This document shows positions 8,220 to 16,015 of a stretch of DNA of 64,000 nt, piece after piece. Under the pieces are notes generated by a model, which saw only the letters and a program-made list of their open reading frames with translations, was not told the origin of the DNA and ran no database searches. Positions within the stretch are counted from its first letter, which is position 1, and each line of letters begins with the position of its first letter. This DNA comes from Candidatus Tepidiaquacellales bacterium UBA6667 (lineage in GTDB: Bacteria; Bacteroidota; Ignavibacteria; Tepidaquicellales; Tepidaquicellaceae), in NCBI GenBank assembly GCA_002455255.1, contig DKKL01000007.1, forward strand, positions 51,139 to 115,138, given 5' to 3'. The position numbers and the translations under genes were made by a program.

Positions 8220-9425
8220 TTAATTACCTGTAACAATTTTAACAGCATCAACAGCAAATTTATTCAGTGAGAATCCCTGTTTATATAAATCTTTGATATA
8301 CCAAAAGTTACAAGCAGCGAAGACTGTAACACCATTTTCAGGATTATGCCTAAGTAAATTTAGATAAGCATTGTGAGCACCGTCATGACCATAACCAAGC
8401 CCTTCATTCAAAGTTAAACCGAGTCCATATAAATTCTGAACTTTATCCCCCGGTTTCATTTGAATCATTCTATCAATACTTTTTTTAGATACTCCGGCAT
8501 TTCCTGTTATGAGGAGTTTCATCCATTTTGAAATTTCTTCAGGAGAAGAAATAACATTTCCATCAGCAACATTCGGAGACATATTATCAATGGTTGTGTT
8601 TATTGAGTTACCGTCTATTTGTAAATAGCTTTGAATATTAGGCGTAGGAATTTGAGTATCGGTTCCTTCCCATACAGAATATGCTTTAATACCCAACGGA
8701 TTAAAAAAATTATTTTCGATAAATTCAGAATAAGTTACACCTGAAACTCTTTCAATAATTTTTCCTAGAATATGATAACCGGTATTGGAATAGTGAAAAC
8801 CATCACCCGGTTCAAAGTAATAAAGTTTATTTTTAGCAACTACCCCTGTAAGTTCATCAAAATCAAAAGTATGAAGTGAATCTTTCAGAGTTTCCATTAT
8901 ATACATCGGGTAAGTAATACCTGCATATGGTTGTTTGATTGAGTCGGGTATAGGTGTATTTGTAACATCGAAAACTCCGGCTCTGTGCCCGAGAAGCATT
9001 TCAATTGTAATTTTATTTTTAAAAGGTAAATCATAATTAACATCATTGGGAATATAACTTTTATCAGTGCCGGGAATATTATCAGTAATCACATCAGAAA
9101 TATCAATCAATCCTTCGTCATAAAGTTTCATAATAGAAGCTGCCGTCAATGTTTTTGTGATGCTTGCAAGCCGGAGATTAGACAATGGAGTTATTTCCTG
9201 ATTAGTTCCGCTATAAACCATATAAGTATCGTCAGGAGTAGTTATATAAATATAAAATCCACCATCTTTAACCCCAACAGATTGTCTGTAATAGTTTGCG
9301 ACACTGTCGGTAAGGGACTGTAGCTTTTCAAGTTTAGTAGCATAATCCTGAGCAGAAATCTTTTGAGTTTAAAAAATTATTAAGAATAAAAATACAGGAA
9401 GAAAAAATTTGAGGAAATTTTTCAT
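8220..9425 (-). pseudogene. Beta-lactamase-family serine hydrolase interrupted by an in-frame stop in its signal peptide
   Basis: The longest open stretch starts at 9221, but the same frame continues upstream to an ATG at 9425 that begins a typical signal peptide (MKNFLKFFLPVF). Codon 19 (9369-9371 on the plus strand) is TAA; the frame then continues without another stop through TQKISAQDY into the enzyme. The rest is a class C/DD-peptidase-like hydrolase with the SxxK motif SITK, YSN as the second motif, and HDG near the C terminus. Starting at 9221 would lose the signal and the first strand. Reading it as a nonsense mutation or a base-call error fits best, since all catalytic motifs are intact. 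Substrate unknown. Confidence 0.72.
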
Positions 9426-9600
9426 TGAGTTGGATTTTATTTTTGAAATCAATTTTGAAAATTAAATTGAAGAAAATCGAAATGGATGATTAAAGATAAT
9501 AATTTAATTTTAAATATTTAATAGCAGAACGAGTATTTAAAATCAATTTGGCTCAAATGAGATGGAAATTATACATCGGTAAATTGGAATTTCAAAATCA

Positions 9601-9631
9601 TTGATTTATGAAAGAAATGAATATAAATTTA
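9601..9631 (+). promoter_or_regulatory. Bacteroidota-type promoter for tRNA-Lys
   Basis: TTG at 9601-9603, a 20-base spacer, and TAAATTTA at 9624-9631 match the -33 TTG / -7 TAnnTTTG promoter known from Bacteroidota except for the last base. Counting from these elements puts the start site at or very near 9635, the first base of the tRNA. Confidence 0.5.
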
Positions 9632-9634
9632 AAA

Positions 9635-9707
9635 GCGTCCTTAGCTCAGTTGGTAGAGCAAATGACTCTTAATCATTAGGTCGAGGGTTCGAGTCCCTCA
9701 GGACGCA
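9635..9707 (+). tRNA. tRNA-Lys (anticodon CUU)
   Basis: All four arms fold. The acceptor pairs 9635-9641 with 9700-9706, the D stem pairs GCTC with GAGC, the anticodon stem pairs AATGA with TCATT around the loop CTCTTAA (anticodon CTT), and the T arm is GAGGG-TTCGAGT-CCCTC. The discriminator base is A at 9707, and CCA is not encoded. It is transcribed toward the convergent T9SS gene. Confidence 0.95.
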
Positions 9708-9725
9708 CGAAATATGCAATTATCT

Positions 9726-11318
9726 TTACTTCGTTAAAAGCATTTTCATTGTTCTTGTTTCGGTTTTGGTTTGGAGTTGGTAGAAATAAACTCCTGAGGT
9801 TAAACCTTTTGATTCAAACATAAAAGTATGGCTACCTGCATTTAAATCTGAACTTACTAAGGTTGTTACCTCTTTGCCAAGTATATCAAATATTTTTAAA
9901 GTTACATACGATGATAATGGCAAATCAAAACTTATATTTGTAGAAGGATTAAATGGATTTGGATAGTTTTGATAAAGATTGAATTTTTCATGTATTGATG
10001 AATTATGAGTAATGTTTGTAACTGTGCCGTTTCCTCCGTAAAATAAAATTACTTTTCCTTCTCTGTTACCTCCGAGAAATTCATTAACTCCGTTTGTATC
10101 TATGTCTTTCAAAACTGCTGCACGGTCACCTCTTTGATTGATGGTTAATCCGAAAACATGTTCGAATAATATTCCACCTGTCGCTCCGTTTAAAACAAGC
10201 AGTCTTGCCGGCTGTTGAGTTGCGATAACTATATCATCTATCATATCACCTGTTATATCACCAATATTATCAATTCCTCTTATATATGAAGATGAAAGTG
10301 AGTTTGACCATAAGACTAAACCGGTTTTTGAATCTATCCGATAAGCAACCTGTGGTGCCGATAATGAAAAATCTATTGAACCGTTTGCGTTTGCATCGTT
10401 TAGCAATTGTATTTTTCCGTTATTGCTGGAACCGAGAGTTGCAGTCCATACAGCCGAGCCGGTGTTACCGCTTATTGCATATAGCGAAGTATTAAATCCG
10501 CTTAACCCAAGAATATCTTTGAGACCATTTCCATTTATATCAGGGATTTCTTTTAAGCTCCAGACATTTCCCGGTGCTGTAAAAGTCCACACTAATGAAC
10601 CGGATGAGTTCAATCCGTTAACTGCATAAGGTGTTCCGTTGTTATTTGCTCCGATTGCAACGCCGGATTCGGTAGCGATAGCATCATCTGTAAATGGTTG
10701 TGACTGAGTTGAAAAAAATATTTGCTGTCCATTTACTGCATTAAGACAAATTGCCGCATGCCTGCCACCGCTTCCGCCTGTAACACCGCTTGCGGAAATT
10801 AAAACATCTTTAATTCCGTCATTATTAAAATCGTATTTAATGCTTACTGATTCTATATCTCCGTCGTTTGTAGTTGTTGAGTTTCCATATGACCACATTA
10901 CGACACCTGTTGCTCCGTTTAATGCATAGACCATTTCATTTCCGCCACCACATCCTATAACAACATCATAAATTCCGTCGTTATTTAGATCACTTATATC
11001 CATTGCGTCTTCCCACTCGACTGAACCGGTATTGATAGAACCGAAATGAGTGCTGAATTGCCAGACAATTGTTCCTGTAGCACCATTGACGCAAATAGTC
11101 CAGTAATTTCCTGTTGCGATTATTACATCATTGATACCATCTCCGGTAACATCGGGAATTTGTTTTAGACTTCGAACCTGTCTATCCTGAAGTGTGGTAC
11201 CGGGATTATCAGGAACCAGAAATTGCCAAATGATATCACCGAATTTAAGTCCGGCATGATTAGCATATGATTGATGCGAGAAGAGTATGATGGAAAGTAA
11301 GCAAAATAAAATTTTCAT
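9726..11318 (-). CDS. Secreted FG-GAP/PQQ-like beta-propeller protein with T9SS sorting domain
   Basis: A 530-residue exported protein with a signal peptide at 1-19, then repeats of about 50 residues alternating DxNxDGxxD-type calcium-binding loops (for example DLNNDGIYD, DFNNDGIKD) with GATGxxxW strands. This pattern is typical of FG-GAP and PQQ-like propellers. The last 80 residues are a type A sorting domain, starting NLYQNYPNPFNP and ending in a basic, hydrophobic tail, for export by T9SS. It has no catalytic motif; a surface structural or adhesive role is inferred. It stands alone, convergent with tRNA-Lys. Confidence 0.85.
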   Translation of the reverse strand: MKILFCLLSIILFSHQSYANHAGLKFGDIIWQFLVPDNPGTTLQDRQVRSLKQIPDVTGDGINDVIIATGNYWTICVNGATGTIVWQFSTHFGSINTGSVEWEDAMDISDLNNDGIYDVVIGCGGGNEMVYALNGATGVVMWSYGNSTTTNDGDIESVSIKYDFNNDGIKDVLISASGVTGGSGGRHAAICLNAVNGQQIFFSTQSQPFTDDAIATESGVAIGANNNGTPYAVNGLNSSGSLVWTFTAPGNVWSLKEIPDINGNGLKDILGLSGFNTSLYAISGNTGSAVWTATLGSSNNGKIQLLNDANANGSIDFSLSAPQVAYRIDSKTGLVLWSNSLSSSYIRGIDNIGDITGDMIDDIVIATQQPARLLVLNGATGGILFEHVFGLTINQRGDRAAVLKDIDTNGVNEFLGGNREGKVILFYGGNGTVTNITHNSSIHEKFNLYQNYPNPFNPSTNISFDLPLSSYVTLKIFDILGKEVTTLVSSDLNAGSHTFMFESKGLTSGVYFYQLQTKTETRTMKMLLTK

Positions 11319-11414
11319 ATTGAATATTTAATTATAAAAAAATAAATAAAATATTATAAAGTTAAAAGCAGAATAAAAAATTGAAAACTTCAAAATTTAA
11401 CCAGAATTAAAGTT

Positions 11415-12248
11415 TTATTTAAAAACTTCTTTTATGATTTTATACTCTCCGTTTTCTTTCTCAACTGTTAAAGTTGTTTTACCTTCAGATTTAAATTTAT
11501 CAGATTCGTATTTTTCATTATATGTAATTGAATATTCAGGAGGGTTTAAACTAACTGACTGAATTTTTATGTTTGAAAAAATAATGTTAATATATTTATA
11601 TCTGTCAAAAGTTGTTTCTATTCGTTTTAACTTTGTTTCTTTGTTTAATGTTTTTCCATCTGCTCCGATATATTTATAATTATCACTTAAAAACTCACCG
11701 TATTTTTCTAAATCCTTTTTTTCCCAATCCCTTCGCCAATCGTTAAGTCTTTTCTCAATTGCCACTGTTTCAGTATTAATTTTTTCAAAATATATTTCTG
11801 AAATTTTATAAATTCCGAAAACGATAATTCCCATAAAAAGAAAGATTCCTGAATATAGCAATATAAGACGGTTTCTGTGAAACTTTATTTTTTCATTATA
11901 TTTCGCTTTGAATTCTTTTTCAAATTCAGAGTTTTTATTCTCTTCACTGATATTAATTAATTTATATCCGCAAAATTTACAATAGCTTGAACCTTCTTCA
12001 ATTTCCTTTGAACAATTTGGACACGGAAACACTGAAATAATTTCTTCAGGTTCAGGGATTTCCGGGATTATAACTGATTGGTTTTGTTTTTTGGTTTCGG
12101 GATTTTCTGAACAACCGAATGATGTGCAACCGTTGTTTTCCTGCCAACACTCAATATGATGAGGGGTTTCGCAAACGGGACAAATTTTCAGGTCTGTTCC
12201 CTGTTTTATGTTACTGTGGCAATATGGACAGACATAAATTTTTTGCAT
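11415..12248 (-). CDS. Membrane-tethered RING-type zinc protein (prokaryotic RING family), putative E3-like component
   Basis: The 277-residue product begins with a binuclear zinc module: C7, C10, C23, C26, H30/H31, C34, C41 and C46, with the CWxxNxGC spacing of the prokaryotic RING finger family. A zinc ribbon follows (C76, C79, C90, C93), then a membrane helix (128-147). The outer domain (about 160-277) resembles NTF2/SnoaL-like folds (WRRDWEKKDLEKYGEF). The zinc modules would face the cytoplasm. It lies 3 bases after the E1-like gene in a Ubl-E1-RING operon, which supports an E3-like or adaptor role; ligase activity is inference. Confidence 0.75.
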   Translation of the reverse strand: MQKIYVCPYCHSNIKQGTDLKICPVCETPHHIECWQENNGCTSFGCSENPETKKQNQSVIIPEIPEPEEIISVFPCPNCSKEIEEGSSYCKFCGYKLINISEENKNSEFEKEFKAKYNEKIKFHRNRLILLYSGIFLFMGIIVFGIYKISEIYFEKINTETVAIEKRLNDWRRDWEKKDLEKYGEFLSDNYKYIGADGKTLNKETKLKRIETTFDRYKYINIIFSNIKIQSVSLNPPEYSITYNEKYESDKFKSEGKTTLTVEKENGEYKIIKEVFK

Positions 12249-12251
12249 CGG

Positions 12252-13394
12252 TTAAGCAATGAATGAAATATATTTTTCGGAGTTTTTATTTCGCACAGTG
12301 AGAATGTCGTTTACTGGAATTTTCAATTCTACTAAAGTTTTATTCTTCAATTTTTCGTAAAGTTCACTCTGATTTTTAAGCGAATGAAATGATTTAATTT
12401 TTAAAATTTTTTCTCCGCTTTTAATGTCTTCCAATTTCAGGAGATTTAAATTTCCAAAAAATTCTTGTGAAGAATTATTTTCCGAATCGAATAGTTCATA
12501 GACTATTTCGTTGTTAAAAACTAATTCGCAATTTTTAAAATTAAAATTTTTATCTGAATATTCAAAAATTTCCGAAATACTTGTGGATTCAAATTTCAAA
12601 TCAGAATTTATAATTTCATCATAATTATAATGTGCAAGGCAAGATTCGTTTATCTGATATTCTACAGTATAAGATTCATTATTAACTCCAGAATATACAA
12701 ACCCTTTCCCAAAAAGAATATTTTGTGGATCAAATTTGTGCAAAATTTTTACAGCTTCTTGAACCTGAACGGCAGCTATGATTGAGGAAACTGTAGGTGT
12801 CGTTGGAATTTTACCCTGTTCAATTTCTTCAATGCCAAGCAAAAGGCAGGATTTTCGTTTATTCATTAAAATGTAATCAGCTTCATTCATAGTGCATTCA
12901 TAACATGCTTTTTCACGAGGATGAAAAACTCTTACTACTCCGTTTAAAATTTCTATCGCTCCATCTATCCAAATTTTGTTTACTTTTCCGCATGACTGAT
13001 TAACAAACATCCTTGCTTCTCTGTTATCAAGACCACAAATTATCAAATCGTATTTATTAAAAACGCCGAGACCAAGATTCATTATATTACCGTTATAAAA
13101 AGAAATTTTTACGTCCGGGTTTATATCTTTTGCATTTTTGCTGATAATTTCTGCTTTATTTTTTCCTATATCGCTTTCACGGAAAAATATACTTCTTGTC
13201 AGATTTGATTTTTCAACATTATCCATATCTGCTATAAAAATTTCTCCAACTCCGAGCATAATTAAATTTTTCACAATTTCATTTCCTAATGCACCTGCAC
13301 CAACAACAAAAATTTTTGAATTTTTTAAAATGGATTGGTCCCACCATGTGATGAGTTCAAATCTGGAATATTTATTGTCTAAATCTATTATCAC
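12252..13394 (-). CDS. ThiF/MoeB/E1-like ubiquitin-activating family protein
   Basis: Predicted to adenylate the C terminus of the ubiquitin-like protein encoded just upstream. The 380-residue product has the nucleotide loop GAGALG (32-37), D56 and the N64/R67/K80 set of the adenylation site, D123, a zinc pair C164/C167 (CYEC) with a possible second half C252/H255, and a conserved cysteine C183 that could form the thioester. PTTPTVSSIIAAVQVQEAVK (197-216) is the conserved family helix. Residues about 256-380 form an extra C-terminal domain I cannot assign; a ubiquitin-fold-like domain that recruits a partner is one possibility. The neighbouring Ubl and RING genes argue against a thiamine or molybdopterin role. 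Confidence 0.85.
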   Translation of the reverse strand: MIIDLDNKYSRFELITWWDQSILKNSKIFVVGAGALGNEIVKNLIMLGVGEIFIADMDNVEKSNLTRSIFFRESDIGKNKAEIISKNAKDINPDVKISFYNGNIMNLGLGVFNKYDLIICGLDNREARMFVNQSCGKVNKIWIDGAIEILNGVVRVFHPREKACYECTMNEADYILMNKRKSCLLLGIEEIEQGKIPTTPTVSSIIAAVQVQEAVKILHKFDPQNILFGKGFVYSGVNNESYTVEYQINESCLAHYNYDEIINSDLKFESTSISEIFEYSDKNFNFKNCELVFNNEIVYELFDSENNSSQEFFGNLNLLKLEDIKSGEKILKIKSFHSLKNQSELYEKLKNKTLVELKIPVNDILTVRNKNSEKYISFIA

Positions 13395-13471
13395 TTAAAT
13401 ATATTATAAAATAAGTGTGTTATTTTCAACGCAGATATGAAATGGCAATTATTGGTTTTTTTGATGTGTGG

Positions 13472-13741
13472 TTAACCGGCGGTGATTTCAGGATGAAGTC
13501 TCAATACATCACCTTCCTTTACTCCTGCATCAGAAAGAGATTGATTTTCTTTTAGTTGCTTTCCGCTTGCTTTGTGATGAAATTTATATGATAAAGGTTC
13601 TCCGTCTGGTCCGGTCAATGGCATTTTCATAATCGGAAGTAATTTTTCCATAATTTTTTTGATAGGTGCATCATCGGGCAAAGCGGCTTCCTGCTCTTTA
13701 TTTCCGGTTGCGTCTATTATAGTTACATTTATTTTAGCCAT
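13472..13741 (-). CDS. Ubiquitin-like beta-grasp protein, YukD/EsaB family
   Basis: The 89-residue product fits a complete beta-grasp domain: strand-turn-strand (INVTIIDATGNKEQEAAL), a helix (IKKIMEKLLPIM), a YKFHHKASGKQL hairpin, and the ubiquitin-like ending GVKEGDVLRLHPEITAG. The protein ends in a free glycine directly after the last strand, as needed for adenylation by an E1. It is the first gene of the Ubl-E1-RING unit, 77 bases ahead of the E1 gene. Classical YukD/EsaB partners (type VII secretion) are absent, which favours a conjugation or signalling role. Confidence 0.85.
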   Translation of the reverse strand: MAKINVTIIDATGNKEQEAALPDDAPIKKIMEKLLPIMKMPLTGPDGEPLSYKFHHKASGKQLKENQSLSDAGVKEGDVLRLHPEITAG

Positions 13742-13755
13742 AATTATTCTGTATT

Positions 13756-13782
13756 AAACCGGAAATTTATCATTTCCGGTTT
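13756..13782 (-). terminator. Hairpin between META lipoprotein and Ubl genes
   Basis: A perfect 11-bp stem pairs 13756-13766 with 13772-13782 (AAACCGGAAAT / ATTTCCGGTTT) with a 5-base loop. It lies 15 bases past the META stop and 15 bases before the Ubl ATG. The T tract is short, so termination may be partial. Confidence 0.65.
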
Positions 13783-13796
13783 TATTAATTAAATTT

Positions 13797-14213
13797 TTAA
13801 TTTGCCGGTTTGAACATCGCTTTTCTTCCGTCTTTTCCGTATAAAGTTAATATATTATTGCTGACAAGATAACTATCACATTCATTTAACAGATTTAAAA
13901 AACTTTGTTCAAAATCCATCGCCCCATCACAAAACATTTTTGTAGCTGCTATTGGCGAAAAAGTTAGAGAATTTCCGCTGCTCGTATAAGAACCGCTGAA
14001 TGTATTGCAGCCGGAATTTCCGCTGACATTTCCGGTTGTTCCGGTAAAAACAATATATGGTTGATTTGTAACAGAAGAACTTGGAGCTTTCCCATCTATA
14101 TTGGCAATTACCCATTTTGTATTTTCAAATGATGCTACTGTATATGAAGTATCCGATGAAGATGAACATCCCGCAAAAATCATTGCAGTTAACAATATTA
14201 ATAATGATTTCAT
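13797..14213 (-). CDS. META/HslJ-domain lipoprotein
   Basis: A 138-residue exported lipoprotein: the signal ends in a FAGC-type lipobox (C15), followed by a serine-rich linker. The META domain shows NTKWVIANIDG, GNSGCNTFSGSY and the TKMFCDGAMDFEQSF helix, with a cysteine pair as in HslJ. HslJ-type proteins are linked with heat and novobiocin tolerance in E. coli; the mechanism is not settled. A hairpin separates it from the Ubl operon, and it diverges from livK. Confidence 0.85.
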   Translation of the reverse strand: MKSLLILLTAMIFAGCSSSSDTSYTVASFENTKWVIANIDGKAPSSSVTNQPYIVFTGTTGNVSGNSGCNTFSGSYTSSGNSLTFSPIAATKMFCDGAMDFEQSFLNLLNECDSYLVSNNILTLYGKDGRKAMFKPAN

Positions 14214-14338
14214 TTTATTAGATTTTAATTTATTCTTTATATGAGAGTCAATTTAATCAAAATAGTTTTAACTTTAAATTAACAATCATTAATCTTAATT
14301 TCAGTTACTTTACCAAAAATTTAACAGAAAAAGGAAAA

Positions 14339-15472
14339 ATGAAAAATTTACAACTATTAGGTATTTTTTTGTTTTTTATTGTTCTTGCAGGTTGTAATAA
14401 ACAATCAACTGACACAATAAAAATAGGACAGTTTGCCTCTTTAACAGGCAGTGAAGCTACCTTTGGAATATCTTCAGACAACGGTCTTAAGCTGGCAGTG
14501 GAAGAAATTAACAACCAAGGCGGAATTCTTGGTAAACAAATTGAATTAGTTACTGAAGATAATCGCGGACAAACTAATGAAACACAAACTGTCGTTCAGA
14601 AATTAATCAATAGAGATAAAGTGGTAGCTATTATCGGTGAGGTTGCCTCTTCAAGAAGTAAAGCAGGTGCTCCTATTTGCCAACAAAACAAAATCCCTAT
14701 GATTTCTCCTGCATCTACAAATCCTGAAGTTACTGCTATTGGAGATTATATTTTCAGAGTTTGTTTCATAGATCCTTTTCAGGCAACTGTTATGTCAAAG
14801 TTTGCATTAAATTCTATGAAAGTTAAAAAAGTTGCATTATTAATTGATCAAAAGAATGCCTACTCAACCGGGTTAGCTGAAAATTTCAGAAGAGTATTTA
14901 CTGAAATGGGTGGTGAAATAATAGATGAACAAAAATATTCCGCAGGTGATAAAGATTTTAAAGCACAACTTACATCATTAAAAAATTCAAACCCGGAAGC
15001 AATATTTGTTCCGGGGTATTATACTGATATGGGATTAATTGCAATTCAAGCAAGAGAACTTGGAATATCTGTTCCACTTTTTGGCGGAGATGGATGGGAA
15101 TCAGAAAAACTTACTGAAAATCCTCAGTCAAAAACTGCTTTGGAAGGAAGTTTCTTTTCTACTCACGTATCAGTAGATAATCCTGATCCTAAAATTCAGG
15201 AATTTGTAGCTAAATACAAAGCAAAATATGGAAAAAATCCTGATACGATGGCACTGCTTGCTTATGATGCCGGTATGATTTTATTTGATGCTATTAAACA
15301 AGCAGGTTCTACTGAAGGAGAAGCGATTAAAAATAAACTTGCAACAATGAAGGATTTTCCGGGAGTTTCAGGTATGATTACAATTAATGAAGAAAGGAAT
15401 GCAGTAAAACCAGCGGTTGTTATGGAAATCAAAGACGGTAAGTTTGTGTATAAAGAGACAATCGCTCCATAA
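14339..15472 (+). CDS. livK: Branched-chain amino acid-type ABC substrate-binding lipoprotein
   Basis: Captures a small ligand outside the cytoplasmic membrane for a Liv-type importer. The 377-residue product has a lipoprotein signal with LAGC (C19), then a Peripla_BP_6 fold: IKIGQFASLTGSEA, a NNQGGILGKQIELVTED strand-helix pair, IGEVASSRS in the ligand cleft, and AYDAGMILFDAI near the end. The ATG follows an AAGGAAAA purine stretch. Only the permease LivH lies downstream, after two small genes; LivM, LivG and LivF are not in the window. Leucine-type amino acids are the family default, but the true ligand is unknown. Confidence 0.88.
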   Translation: MKNLQLLGIFLFFIVLAGCNKQSTDTIKIGQFASLTGSEATFGISSDNGLKLAVEEINNQGGILGKQIELVTEDNRGQTNETQTVVQKLINRDKVVAIIGEVASSRSKAGAPICQQNKIPMISPASTNPEVTAIGDYIFRVCFIDPFQATVMSKFALNSMKVKKVALLIDQKNAYSTGLAENFRRVFTEMGGEIIDEQKYSAGDKDFKAQLTSLKNSNPEAIFVPGYYTDMGLIAIQARELGISVPLFGGDGWESEKLTENPQSKTALEGSFFSTHVSVDNPDPKIQEFVAKYKAKYGKNPDTMALLAYDAGMILFDAIKQAGSTEGEAIKNKLATMKDFPGVSGMITINEERNAVKPAVVMEIKDGKFVYKETIAP

Positions 15473-15473
15473 G

Positions 15474-15710
15474 ATGCCTGATAAAAGGAAAGTTAACGAA
15501 AAGAAGTTTGATAAATGGACTGAATTAGAAAGCTGAAGAAAATATGAATTAAAAATTAGTGAAATAAATGGCTGGTATGCAATTTATGTTAAATTTACTG
15601 ATAAAGATGAAAACACTGTAAAATTTTTACAAGAGATTTACGATGAAAATAATAATTTAAAAGAAATTCACGAAAAATTTCCCAATGATAAGGGACACAT
15701 TAAATTATAA
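15474..15710 (+). pseudogene. Small conserved-looking gene with in-frame TGA (codon 21)
   Basis: The frame starts at an ATG one base after the livK stop and runs 79 codons to TAA at 15708-15710, broken only by TGA at 15534-15536 (ELES-stop-RKYELK). The part after the stop is protein-like: INGWYAIYVKF, TVKFLQEIYDENNN, LKEIHEKFPNDKGH. From memory it resembles small bacterial proteins in which a glycine stretch stands at the stop; I cannot confirm that here. The next gene starts inside its stop (TAATG), so the coupling is intact. TGA ends other genes nearby, so a changed code is excluded. Either the gene is broken by one base or the read is wrong. Confidence 0.6.
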
Positions 15711-16015
15711 TGAAAATTAACAAAGAAAATATTGCGGAAAAAATATTGGAATATCTTCAAAGAAAAATTACTTTTGAAGGATTAGTTAATTGGGCTGAAA
15801 ATTCAATTATGAATGACGAATTTGATAATACTGATTTGCCAATAATAAAAGAAATTGTAGGAAGGATTGGCTTATCTGATGTAAAAGAATTTGGTATAAA
15901 CTATGATGACTTAACTGATATGTTAAATAAATTAAATTATGAATTGAGATGGGATATGATTAATAAAAATTATTATACCTTATCTATCTATAATAAATCA
16001 GCTTATAAAAATTGA
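15710..16015 (+). CDS. Small conserved protein of unknown function, coupled to livH
   Basis: The 101-residue soluble acidic product has helical stretches (AEKILEYLQRKITFEGLVNWAENS, split by a turn at I20-T21) and VGRIGLSDVKEFGINYDDLTDML. I recognise a recurring bacterial pattern (helix, VDWAE-like, RIGLADVRxFGL) but no function. The ATG overlaps the preceding stop and its own TGA overlaps the TTG start of livH by 4 bases, so translation appears coupled through all three genes. Two small partner genes set inside a transporter operon suggest an inserted pair of toxin-antitoxin or immunity type, which is inference only. Confidence 0.6.
   Translation: MKINKENIAEKILEYLQRKITFEGLVNWAENSIMNDEFDNTDLPIIKEIVGRIGLSDVKEFGINYDDLTDMLNKLNYELRWDMINKNYYTLSIYNKSAYKN

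Noticed and set aside
12252..13394. Thiamine or molybdopterin role (ThiF/MoeB) for the E1-like protein
   Set aside because: No thi or moa/moe genes are nearby, it has an extra C-terminal domain, and its direct neighbour is a Ubl gene.
13472..13741. YukD as part of a type VII secretion locus
   Set aside because: No EssC/YukBA, WXG100 or YueB-like gene is nearby; E1 and RING genes are the partners.
15534..15536. Recoded TGA (selenocysteine or altered code)
   Set aside because: TGA ends other genes here (for example at 20242), no SECIS-like structure or selenium gene is visible, and a Gly/Arg context is more likely than Cys.
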